The notes below the pieces were generated by a model. It saw only the letters and a list, made by a program, of their open reading frames with translations. It was not told the origin of the DNA and ran no database searches. Shown one piece after another: positions 27,082 through 37,800 of a DNA stretch of 64,000 nucleotides. This DNA is from Halisarca cf. caerulea (taxonomy: Eukaryota > Porifera > Demospongiae > Chondrillida > Halisarcidae). The DNA lies in assembly GCA_963170055.1 (NCBI GenBank), contig CAUJGJ010000292.1, positions 312,501 to 376,500 of the forward strand, in the 5' to 3' direction. Numbering within the stretch: position 1 is the first letter of the stretch; every line of letters begins with the position of its first letter. Position numbers and translations under genes: made by a program.

Positions 27082-30000
27082 AGTACACACAATATTCAGG
27101 AGAAATAGACAAAATATTGTTTGTTGCATGCATATACACTGTATGTATGTATATCCTCTGTCTCCCTCTGCATGTGCTGTGTATTCACACAAACAGTTGA
27201 ACCTCCTGGAGGTGTAACCATACCAAACACATTTGCAAGAGCTGCTACCATACGTCTGACTGCATCGCCAACTGCTGGGGCTACCTATGAGGCTACATTC
27301 ACCACCAACACAGCTGGAATTCCACCCTTAACCGTGACATTTGCTAACACTCTCTTTCAGGCATCGGGACTGATCCCAGATATTGACTACACTGTGAGCG
27401 TTGTGGCTGTCTCCGGAGGAGAAAGGAGCACTGCAGTAACAACAACTGCAACAACACAACCAGCCAGTGAGCAACAGGTGCATATGTTGAGGTTGTATTT
27501 AGTTCCGTTTTAATTCCCATTCCAGTTCCCAGTGGTCCACCTCAGAATGTGGCTTTAGAATCGTCCACCCCAACTACAGTAACTCTGACATGGAATGATC
27601 CTGTACGCACCGAGATCAATGACAGAGATGGAATAACTGGATACGAAGTGTTTGTGAACGATGCACGTCGAGGCACAACTCCCTCTAGACGGTACACCTT
27701 CACTGAACTGTCTCCAGGTCAGGCATATATCTTCAAGATACGAGCAATGAACGAACAAGGAACAGCCTTGGAGAGGCATGCAGCTACTTTTGAAGGATCA
27801 GCTAGTTCTGAAAGTATGTATGTGTGTGTGTGCTCACGCGTGAGTGTGCGTGCATGTATGTATATGTGTATGTGCATGTACGTATGTGTAGATTCTGTGT
27901 TAGTGTCCATACTACGTACATAGTGTGAAACACTGATTGGCTAGAACGAAGTGTGGAGGATGTTTGGTTACAAGTAGATTGGGGTTATGTGCTCCCAGCC
28001 ACACCCATGATCACAGCCACACCCATGACCACACCCTCAACCATGATCACAACCACAACTATGATCACAACCACATCCGTGACCACACCCTCAACCATGA
28101 TCACAACCACAACTATGATCACAACCACATCCGTGACCACACCCTCAACCATGATCACAACCACAACTATGATCACAACCACATCCGTGACCACACCCTC
28201 AACCATGATCACAACCACACTCATGATGACCATAACCACACCCTCAACCACACCTACCTCTATCCCATAGTTCCCGGTCAGCCCTCCTTCTCCATCGTCC
28301 TTCCGCTGTTCTCACTGGCATTTTTGGTGTGGCAAGAACCCATGCATTATGTTGGTGACATCACAGCGTATGAGATTCGATACACTGCTGGGGGTGTGAG
28401 TGTGAGTGTTCCCCAGCAGTTGGGTACCACAAAGAGCTACACAGTCAGCAACATCAACAACTATGTTGGGAGGACTCACAGCGTGAGCATCAGGGCTCGC
28501 ACAAGTGCCGGATGGGGAGAATTCAGCTCGCCTGTTGAGTTTATTTTCCAACCTATTGGTGAGTGGTGGGAGGAGTGGGTCAGTTGGTGAGTGAGTCTGC
28601 AGTGGTGGGAGGAGTGGGTCAGTTGGTGAGTGAGTCTGCAGTGGTGGGAGGAGTGGGCCAGTTGGTGAGTGAGTCTGCAGTGGTGAGAGGAGTGGGCCAG
28701 TTGGTGAGTGAGTCTGCAGTGGTGGGAGGAGTGGGCCAGTTGGTGAGTGAGTCTGCAGTGGTGAGAGGAGTGGGTCAGTTGGTGAGTGAGTCTGCAGTGA
28801 TGGGAGGAGTGGGCCAGTTGGTGAGTGAGTCTGCAGTGATGGGAGGAGTGGGCCAGTTGGTGAGTGAGTCTGCAGTGGTGGTAGGAGTGGGCCAGTTGGT
28901 GAGTGAGTCTGCAGTGATGGGAGGAGTGGGCCAGTTGGTGAGTGAGTCTGCAGTGATGGGAGGAGTGGGCCAGTTGGTGAGTGAGTCTACAGTGGTGAGA
29001 GGAGTGGGTCAGTTGGTGAGTGAGTCTGCAGTGGTGGGAGGAGTGGGTCAGTTGGTGAGTGAGTCTGCAGTGATGGGAGGAGTGGGCCAGTTGGTGAGTG
29101 AGTCAGCAGTGGTGGGAGGAGTGGGTCAGTTGGTGAGTGAGTCTGCAGTGGTAGGAGGAGTGGGCCAGTTGGTGAGTGAGTCTGCAGTGGTGAGAGGAGT
29201 GGGTCAGTTGGTGAGTGAGTCTGCAGTGGTGGGAGGAGTGGGTCAGTTGGTGAGTGAGTCTGCAGTGATGGGAGGAGTGGGCCAGTTGGTGAGTGAGTCT
29301 GCAGTAGTGGGAGGAGTGGGTCAGTTGGAAGAATATTAATGAGGCGTCTTCTCTGAAGCATGTTCATATGCTGTTAATCTTAATAGCAGATCAAATTTTT
29401 GTATGCTATAATGGCCATTCAGGGAATATCAATTCATATGAATGGCATTCCCCAAAAAGGCCTTATAGCACAGTGCACGAGTATTAGATCTGCTATTAGC
29501 ATCTATTACTGTCCTTGATAACCAGGACTATTAGCATAACTGTTAAGCTACGTACCTCACACAATGTGGCTGAAGTGATTTTAGTTCCATTGTATTCATG
29601 GTCAAACAGCCATGGACCTCCAAGTTTTCAAAGTTAGATACCTATAGAGTCTACTACAGGTGTTATCCGGTTATGGCAATTCCATATTCTGTCCATTTAT
29701 GACACACACTGCATGTGTTTTCGCTGGCCAACCCAGTATAGACCTGTGCCCTATGTCTGGTTACTGCTATGACTTTTGATCTCCCACAGTCAATGTCTCA
29801 GTTCCCATCGTTGACTGCAATACAGTGGCCGTGGACTACACTGTACAGCCCCTACCTGCGATTAGCATGGCTCAGGTGAACACACTTCGAGTGGACTACC
29901 ACAAGAACTTTTCTCAAGAAGCTTCTGAACCAATTGTATTGACAGCTGACCTGCGTGACAACACTAGAAGTGGTAGACTGTGTGTGTCTGGTTTGGAGAA

Positions 30001-30560
30001 AGGGGTTTCCTACAACTTTGGCTACACTGTCTTTGTGGACCTCATCGGTCTATCGGTCAGTCCTCCAGAGGATTTCCCTCCAGACATTGATGTTCACATA
30101 CCGAGCAGCTGCAATACACCAGAGCAAGTCTGTCAAGGTTTGTTTGTGATACGGTCCCACCTCGTCTATCTTACACTGGTTATCCAGAAACCTTGTTTAT
30201 CCTACACTCAGTTGTGAATCCTCATCACTAAGCTGTGTGCAATCTAACCTGGTTTATCCAACATCTGGTTTATCCAACATTTATGAGGAACAAACCTGGT
30301 TGGATAAACGAGGGCCCATTGTATGTGTTAGTGCTGGAGGTAGGGATGTGGCACAGGAATCATTAGTATCACAGTCAGTAGAATCACAGTAGGATCACAG
30401 TAGAATCACAGTATGCCCCTTGTGCATCGGACATACTGTATATCTGTGGTGAAAGTGGTCCTCTCAGTGTCGTAACCCGCACATGATGCATTTAGCAGAC
30501 ATGTCAGGTTAGGGGATCCAATTCATTCAATAAGTGTGTGTGTGTGTATGTGTGTGTGTG

Positions 30561-30627
<67 letters not shown>

Positions 30628-33132
30628 GTGCGTGTGTGTGTGTGTGTGCGCGTGTGTGTGCATGTGTGTGTGTATCAGGCCAGTGTTAGTGTCCATACTA
30701 GAGTGAACACTGATTGGCTTGAAAAAAGTGCATGATGATGTTTAGCTACTAAAAGATTGGGGATGCATTGTGTGAATGTACGTATGCGTGTATTGTGGTA
30801 TATACGCACGTGTATGTATGTTGCGCATGTCTGTGTGTTGTGCAGTATGTGTATGTGATGTTCTAAACCATACATACTTCAACAGCAGATCAAGTATTGC
30901 GGGGGAGGGAAATCAAGATTGATCAGAAGATTGTGCCTCCCTTCCCCTCCACCACACCGTTAACCATGCTTGAAACCACAACCATGACCACATCCTCAAC
31001 CATGCTCCCTGCCACATCCATGACCACACTCTTAATCATGATCACATCACACCCATAACCACACCCTCAACCACACCTACCTCTATCCCATAGTTCCTGG
31101 TCAGCCCTCCTTCTCCATTGTCCTTCCGCTGTTCTCACTGGCATTTCTGGTGTGGCAAGAACCCATGCCATTCGTTGGTGACATCACAGCATATGAGATT
31201 CGATACACTGCTGGTGGTGTGAGTGTGAGTGTTCCCCAGCAGTTGGGCACCACAAAGAGCTACACAGTCAACAACATCAACAACTGTGTTGGGAGGACTC
31301 ACAGCGTGAGCATCAGGGCTCGCACAAGTGCCGGATGGGGAGAATTCAGCTCACCTGTTGAGTTTATTTTCCAACCTATTGGTGAGTGGTGGGAGATTTG
31401 GGTCAGTTGGTGAGTGAGTCTGCAGTGGTGGTAGGAGTGGGTCAGTTGAGTGATTGAGTCTTCAGTGGTGAGAGGATCGAGTGGGCCAGTTGAGTGAGTG
31501 AGTCTGCAGTGGTGGAAGGAGTGGGTCAGTTGGTGAGTGAGTCTGCAGTGGTGAGAGAAGTGGGTCAGTTGGTGAGTGAGTCTGCAGTGGTGAGAGGAGT
31601 GGGTCAGTTGGTGAGTGAGTCTACAGTGGTGAGAGGAGTGGGTCAGTTGGTGAGTGAGTCTGCAGTGGTGGGAGAAGTGGGTCAGTTGGTGAGTGAGTCT
31701 GCAGTGGTGGGAGGAGTGGGCCAGTTGGTGAGTGAGTCAGCAGTGGTGGGAGGAGTGGGTCAGTTGGTGAGTGAGTCAGCAGTGGTGGGAGGAGTGGGTC
31801 AGTTGGTGAGTGAGTCTACAGTGGTGGGAGGAGTGGGCCAGTTGGTGAGTGAGTCTGCAGTGGTGAGAGGAGTGGGCCAGTTGGTGAGTGAGTCTGCAGT
31901 GGTGAGAGAAGTGGGCCAGTTGGTGAGTGAGTCTACAGTGGTGGGAGGAGTGAGTCAGTTGGTGAGTGAGTCTGCAGTGGTGGGAGGAGTGGGTCAGTTG
32001 GTGAGTGAGTCTGCAGTGATGGGAGGAGTGGGTCAGTTGGTGAGTGAGTCTGCAGTGGTGGGAGGAGTGGGCCAGTTGGTGAGTGAGTCTGCAGTGATGG
32101 GAGGAGTGGGCCAGTTGAGTGAGTGAGTCGTGGCTCCTACTATACGATCTCTCCTTCCTTCTTGCTTTGCAGTTGAAGCTGCTGTGACCATCACTAGTTG
32201 TGATAGTATGTCAATAAACTACACAGTCAACCCCATGCCTCAGTGCTGGAACACAGCACTTCAAGACAGTGTGAGTGAAGTCGTATTCTCCTATCATGAG
32301 AGCACAAATCCCTCAAACATACTAAAGAGAAACATCCCTGTGTCTGGAGATGGAGGAGTTGGTCAGCTGTTCATCTCTGGACTGACAAGTGGACAGAGGT
32401 ACAGGTTCTCTACAGAAGTTGTAGCTAGACCAGCAGCCAATGGACCACTGCCTGAGGATACCTCAAAGGCTGTAGAGGTTCTCCTACCAAGTCAGGATTG
32501 TCAAGTACCAAACAACTGCAGTAAAAGGGAATACTTCATACCTACCAGTGAGTACTACAGTACACCATGGACCAAATTAACTTTCATTTTGTGATTAAAG
32601 TATAATTAATTTAAAGTATAAACTTTCACATTCATGTAGAGAACTGCTCATTTGTGTCTCCTCAACCTTGTGAGGTCTCAACACCAGTCTTCACACCTGA
32701 GCCTACGATTACCCCACAGCCTTACCCCACCAGTGTGACCACACCCCCTACAGGTGCGTACTATTGTATCACTAGTAGCTCCCAGTGGACCAGCTTGTAT
32801 CATCAGAGTAGAGAGAGTCAGTGCTACATAAAACAAACCTTTGCACTTAGTCCATTCCTTGCATTGCTGTAGAGTGCACGTTAGCAAAAACAGAACATCC
32901 CTCATTTCACTACGGAGAGGACGGCGTGAGTTACCTCTGTAAGGCTAAACGCAACATCAACAGATGTCAAATCTCCCAACCAGTTGAAGGAATTGAGTGT
33001 CTGCCTTCTCAGAGCAAGTTCACAACTCTCCCCTTTCAATGCAACGAGCTGAGAGGACAAAGAAAGAAGAGAATGGAACTGATGGTACCCAAAGATACTC
33101 GATGTCATTTTGTCCGGGTTGACAAGTCATAG
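25030..33132 (+). CDS. G5: secreted FN3 protein with internal exon duplication
   Basis: Exons: 25030-25099 (signal, [18 protein letters not shown]), 27197-27466 (FN3-A type, [12 protein letters not shown]), 27526-27813 (FN3-B type), 28271-28558 (FN3, [14 protein letters not shown]), 29790-30137 (diverged [14 protein letters not shown]), 31094-31381 (near-copy of the 28271 exon), 32173-32547 (standard D), 32640-32753 (Pro/Thr linker), 32873-33132 (86-residue tail, TAG). All joints are phase 1; the spliced ORF is 766 residues. Both VPGQP exons are followed at once by a 39-bp minisatellite made from their own donor. Intron 1 is 2.1 kb with a decayed FN3-A fragment. A possible alternative is two partly fused genes, but only one signal exon and one tail exon exist. 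Confidence 0.8.
25414..25486. repeat. (TACA)n microsatellite, G5 intron 1
   Basis: About 17 tetranucleotide units with one TATA variant. Confidence 0.95.
26018..26105 (+). pseudogene. Decayed FN3-A exon fragment in G5 intron 1
   Basis: CATGCAG acceptor followed by CCTACAGCTCTAACTGTA and TACACATTCCTATC, both also present in the start of the G8 FN3-A exon (49328). The frame stops after about 23 codons and the rest of the domain is missing. Confidence 0.6.
26345..26638. repeat. 26-bp minisatellite, G5 intron 1
   Basis: About 11 units of CTGTGTGTACAGTGTACTGT+GGTGGG with minor variants. Confidence 0.93.
26957..27092. repeat. (CA)n microsatellite, G5 intron 1
   Basis: Interrupted CA run about 105 bases before the FN3-A acceptor of G5. 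Confidence 0.95.
28000..28260. repeat. 54-bp minisatellite before FN3 exon of G5
   Basis: About four and a half units of 54 bp (18 codons), rich in CAACCACA / ATGATCACA. One frame encodes repeats such as [13 protein letters not shown] and runs without stop into the FN3 exon at 28271; another encodes Thr-rich repeats ending at the TAG acceptor. Confidence 0.9.
28559..29332. repeat. 39-bp minisatellite built on a 5' splice site (array 1)
   Basis: About 20 units of 39 bp. Each contains TTGGTGAGTGAGTCTGCAG then a GTGGGAGGAGTGGGTCAG-type half. The first unit is the real donor of the 28271 exon (ATTG|GTGAGTGG). The unit is 13 codons, giving a long open frame. Confidence 0.95.
29333..29789. other. 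G5 intron, unique part
   Basis: No feature beyond ordinary intron sequence; the acceptor is CTCCCACAG. Confidence 0.5.
30185..30320. repeat. GGATAAAC-type dispersed repeat (inverted), G5 intron
   Basis: CTGGTTTATCCAACAT repeated; this is the reverse complement of the AAACCAGGTGTTGGAT units found in G4 and G7 intron 3. Confidence 0.6.
30533..30674. repeat. (GT)n microsatellite, G5 intron
   Basis: Imperfect GT run in the intron between the diverged D exon and the second VPGQP exon. Confidence 0.95.
31382..32126. repeat. 39-bp minisatellite built on a 5' splice site (array 2)
   Basis: About 19 units, same family as array 1, starting at the donor of the duplicated exon at 31381. Followed 46 bases later by the D exon. 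Confidence 0.95.
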
Positions 33133-33133
33133 T

Positions 33134-33196
<63 letters not shown>
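33134..33196. repeat. (CA)n microsatellite in G5 3' UTR
   Basis: Starts within three bases of the G5 stop codon. Confidence 0.95.
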
Positions 33197-33200
<4 letters not shown>

Positions 33201-33496
33201 AAGTAACTAAACATGAATAAACTGCTGTGTGTGTATAACGATGGTTATACATTATTACCCAATAATCATAAACTGTTACCCAATCATCATACACTATTGT
33301 CCAATGTATTGAGAATAAAACTTAGTTCAATGAAAATTCAAGATGCTTGCAAGTCAAATGCTTACATAAGTACGTACACAAAATATCTGAACATTCTATA
33401 CGTGATAAATGCAGTATAACCTATTAATATAATTTGGAGGATAGCCAGTTGCATCCAACCTAACAATACCATGCACTTTATATATCTATAAAAAGT

Positions 33497-33957
33497 GGCC
33501 TCTGTAGACAGGTGCCCTCTGTAGACAGGTGGCCTCTGTAGACAGGTGGCCACTGTAGACAGGTGGCCTCTGTAGACAGGGTCAGGATGTCATTATTCAC
33601 ACTGGGGAGCCTTTAGCCATAGGCTATTCCTATAGCCACAGTCAATAATAAACAGGTGGCCACTGTAGACAGGTGGTCACTGTAGACAGGTGGCCACTGA
33701 AGACAGGTGAGCACTGTAGACAGGTGGCCACTGTAGACAGGTGGCCACTGTAGACAGGTGGCCACTGTAGACAGGCGAGCACTGTAGACAGGTGAGCACT
33801 GTAGACAGGTGGCCACTGTAGACAGGTGGCCATGCACTGTAGACAGGTGAGCACTGTAGACAGGTGGCCACTGTAGACAGGTGGCAACTTAGGCAAATGA
33901 CCACTGTAGACAGATAATCATATAGGCAGGTGAGCACTGTAGACAGGTGAGCACCGC
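33497..33957. repeat. 17-bp minisatellite between G5 and G6
   Basis: Same ACAGGTGAGCACTGTAG family, in two blocks separated by a TTTAGCCATAGGCTATTCC segment also seen between G2/G3 and G6/G7. Confidence 0.93.
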
Positions 33958-34259
33958 ATGGAACCAGGAAAACAAGCTGTCACTGCATCAAGAATGATAA
34001 TATCAATCTACACTCATTTGTACTTCCTGTGTGGAACTACTGACGGTAGCAAATCCTTACACCATGGATGGGAACACAAACAGTTAACAACACATACTAA
34101 CTGCATAGAGTACACACATGGATGTACTGCACAGTGCAATGCTGTAAGGCTGCTCTATTGTATAGTATACTGCATGTGCTTGGATGGTGATGTGAACCCC
34201 TACAAATGCAATTGACTTATACTGAACTTCATGTGTAAGGTCAGTCTACCACAGAAGAG
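33958..34259 (+). promoter_or_regulatory. Conserved 5'-flank block, G6
   Basis: Same block as at 16129, in its longest form without MITE. It carries an 85-codon ATG ORF starting MEPGKQAVTASR that resembles ORFs in the G4 and G7 copies; coding status unknown. Confidence 0.4.
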
Positions 34260-34268
34260 ATGGTGGTA

Positions 34269-34782
34269 ATGGCCTCCCTCTCAGAATCTCTTCTGTTTGC
34301 TGTAGTCTTTCTATCAGCAGCTGTCAGTGTTAAAGGAGCAGGTAAACTAGTAAACACATATCCTCACACACTGTTATGGGTAGAGGTGCACAGGGAAGGA
34401 TGTCGTGGTGTGGTCAGTTCAAGGAGAAATATCACTGACTAGACCGTCCTATTCTCTCCCCTCCTGCCCAACAGTTGACCCACCTGGAACTCCAGTAGTA
34501 AGAGCAGTGTCCAGCACAACTGTGGTGTACATGTTCAAATCTTCACCAACTGCTGGAGCTACGTATGAAGTGACGTTCACTTCAAACAGAACTGGAGTAC
34601 CAAACCCCAAACCAGATACTGTGGGTGTCAGCAGTGGTCTTGTAATACGGAGCACAGCAAGACTAACTCCAGCCACTGACTACACTCTGAGTGTTGTGGC
34701 TGTTTCTGGAGGAGAGAGGAGCAGTGCAGTAACAGCTGATTTCACTACAAAACCAGCAAGTATGGATGTGCGTTCATGTCTG

Positions 34783-34856
<74 letters not shown>

Positions 34857-37800
34857 ATTGTGTGTGCACCTGTGGGCATATGCATGTGTCACTATGTACA
34901 CGGTAGCATGTTTGTCAGTAATTGAGGACAAATGACGACATTTCTTTCAACAAAATATGTACATTCTAATGTCATTCTCTAGTTCCAAGTGGACCTCCAC
35001 AGAACGTTACATGCCCAAACATAACATCATCATCCATCACCATTGAGTGGGAGGAGCCTAGTCCTCAACACATCAATGACAAACAAGGGATAACCGGCTA
35101 CCAACTCAAGGTAGACGGTCGGACAGTTGGGAGTACCACCACTAGGAGCTACACCTTCTCCAACCTCTCTCCTGGTGTTGAGTACACACTCACAATACTA
35201 GCAGTCAATAGTGCGGGAACAAGTGAAGACAGACATGGAGTAAGGATTACAAGCACAACACCTTCTACAAGTAAGTGTAGATTGGAGTCAGCAGCTTTGC
35301 ATGCCCAATTGTTGTTGACTCTAACATTCACACACACCACATGCTCTCAGTGCACACACCACATGCTCTCAGTGCACACACCACATGCTCTCAGTGCACA
35401 CACCACATGCTCTCAGTGCACACACCACATGCTCTCAGTGCACACACCACATGCTCTCAGTGCACACACCACATGCTCTCAGTGCACACACCACATGCTC
35501 TCAGTGCACACACCACATGCTCTCAGTGCACACACCACATGCTCTCAGTGCACACACCACATGCTCTCAGTGCACACACCACATGCTCTCAGTGCACACA
35601 CCACATGCTCTCAGTGCACACACCACATGCTCTCAGTGCACACACCACATGCTCTCAGTGTACACACCACATGCTCTCAGTGCACACATCACATGCTCTC
35701 AGTGCACACACCACATGCTCTCAGTGCACACACCACATACTCTCAGTACACACACCACATGCTCTCAGTGCACACACCACATGCTCTCAGTGCACACACC
35801 ACATGCTCTCAGTACACACACCACATGCTCTCAGTGCACACACCACATGCTCTCAGTGCACACACCACATGCTCTCAGTGCACACACCAGTGTACCAACC
35901 ATGTGTGGTGTGAACTGCCACTGTGACCAGACGGTGTGCATTAATCCCACTATCCTCAGTTGTCAAAGGTTTTCAATTGACAATAGAAATGGAATCTGTA
36001 CATGCAGTGACCATGCATTGGGGGCATCTAGTACAGACCACAGTGTGTGCTGGAATGGTCAGCACTTGACGAGATTCTGACATCATTAGACTATTGACTT
36101 ATGTTCATTCAGTCCATGGAGTAGTTTACATACACTGTAGAAACAAGTAATTAGAGTAAATAACTCGTGGGGGCTGCTGCCGCCCCCCACACACAAATCA
36201 CTTGCAAAGCGTAAGTAGCGGCTAAAGCTGAACATTCATTGAATACAATGCTTTGTAAACTTTAACAATATTAATCGTTATGGTTTTGAAAGCACGTAGC
36301 AATATACAGTGGTGCTCAAAAGAAAGTTGCCACTGCAACAAAATGGAGCCCGTGCGATGAAGTGCGAATTGTATCGCTGGAAAATTCCACACAATTTTGG
36401 AATGAGGAGATAATTTAAACATATTTTACAAGAGAATAATAGGTAAATGTAAACTAGGAGTTAATATCGAGTGTGTGCGCCTTTTGCACGAATAACTGCT
36501 TCAATTCTGGCTGGCATGGAGTTAAGTAAGTTAAAAAGTACATCGTCTGGAATACTTTGCCATGCCTCCTGTAAATAATGGAACAAGTGGTCCAAATTTC
36601 TTCTCCCGTTAGCCTGATGCATTGATAATCTTAAACTTCTGTCAATTGCTTCCCAGAGATGCTCAATCGGATTTTGATCCGGCGATTGTGGAGGCCATTC
36701 CAGAACTTCTATTCCCAATTCCTCCAAGAAGTTCATGGTCCGCTTGGCAGTGTGAATCAGGGCGTTGTCCTGCTGAAATACCTTCTGACTTTCTGGAAAC
36801 AGCTCAAGGAAAGGTATGAGGTTTTCTTTAAGTACCTCTGTGTAGTCCACAGCCTTCATTCGATGGTTGATTCTGACAAGATTAGAAGTTTTCAAGAATG
36901 TAAAGGCACCCCACACCATCACACTGCCACCGCCGTGTTTCACCATCTGCTGGACGCATTGTGGGTTGAGAGCTTCCCCAATGCTTCTTCGAATATATGT
37001 TCTACCATCACTCTTGTATAGCTTGAACTTTGATTCGTCAGAAAACACAATTCTGCTCCAGTCTTCAATTGTCCAGTTCTGCCGTTGTATGGCAAACTGA
37101 AGGCGTTTTTTCTGGTTTGCTCTACTGAGGAATGGCTTCTGCCTAGCAATACGTCTGTGCATCCCAGCGTCTCTTTAAGTGCGCTTCACAGTTGAAACTG
37201 ACACTGAAAGGCCGTAGCTAGTTTCTAGGTCATTTCGGATGACTGTGGCTGGGCGGAAACGGTCTTTCTTGCACAATCCGATAGCAATACGCCTCTGTCG
37301 AGGTGTCAGTTTGTGAGGACGTCCAGACTTTGCTCGGTCTTCCACAGTTCCATCCCTTTGGAATTTCCACACAACCTTTTGCACAGCAGTGTGGCTGCAA
37401 CGAAGTTGAGCAGCAACGTGGCGTTGAGAAACACCCTGCTTGAAGTAGACAACAACACGCACTCTGTCTTCCAGACTCAGTTTCACCATCCTCGTCCTCT
37501 ACGAGTTTCATAGCAACTAATCTCAGCTGATCCACACTTCGGGTGTAATCTATTTCATTTTCACATGTAAGAAAAGTCGTTTAGTCGATTTCTCACAAAG
37601 CAACTCAATGTAAAACGACGACGCCATTTTGAAATATTGTGCAAGTGGCAACTTTCTTTTGAGCGCCACTGTATATATATATATTCCCGTATAAATTCAT
37701 ACTTCTCTATTACTAGTATACAAATTCTCTATCAAAGTTGAAGATTTTCCTTTAAATCCATAATATTAGGGCAGACGGAAAGAGCTGCAGACGCACTTAA

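Larger units (their letters stand above)
33133..34268. other. G5-G6 intergenic region
   Basis: CA run immediately after the stop (33134-33196), AATAAA at 33314-33319, 17-bp minisatellite (33497-33957) and the conserved 5'-flank block (33958-34259). Confidence 0.7.

Noticed and set aside
28563..29339. 258-codon [16 protein letters not shown] repeats
   Set aside because: Open only because the 39-bp unit is 13 codons; it is out of frame with the FN3 exon and lies in an intron. Kept only as a splicing observation.
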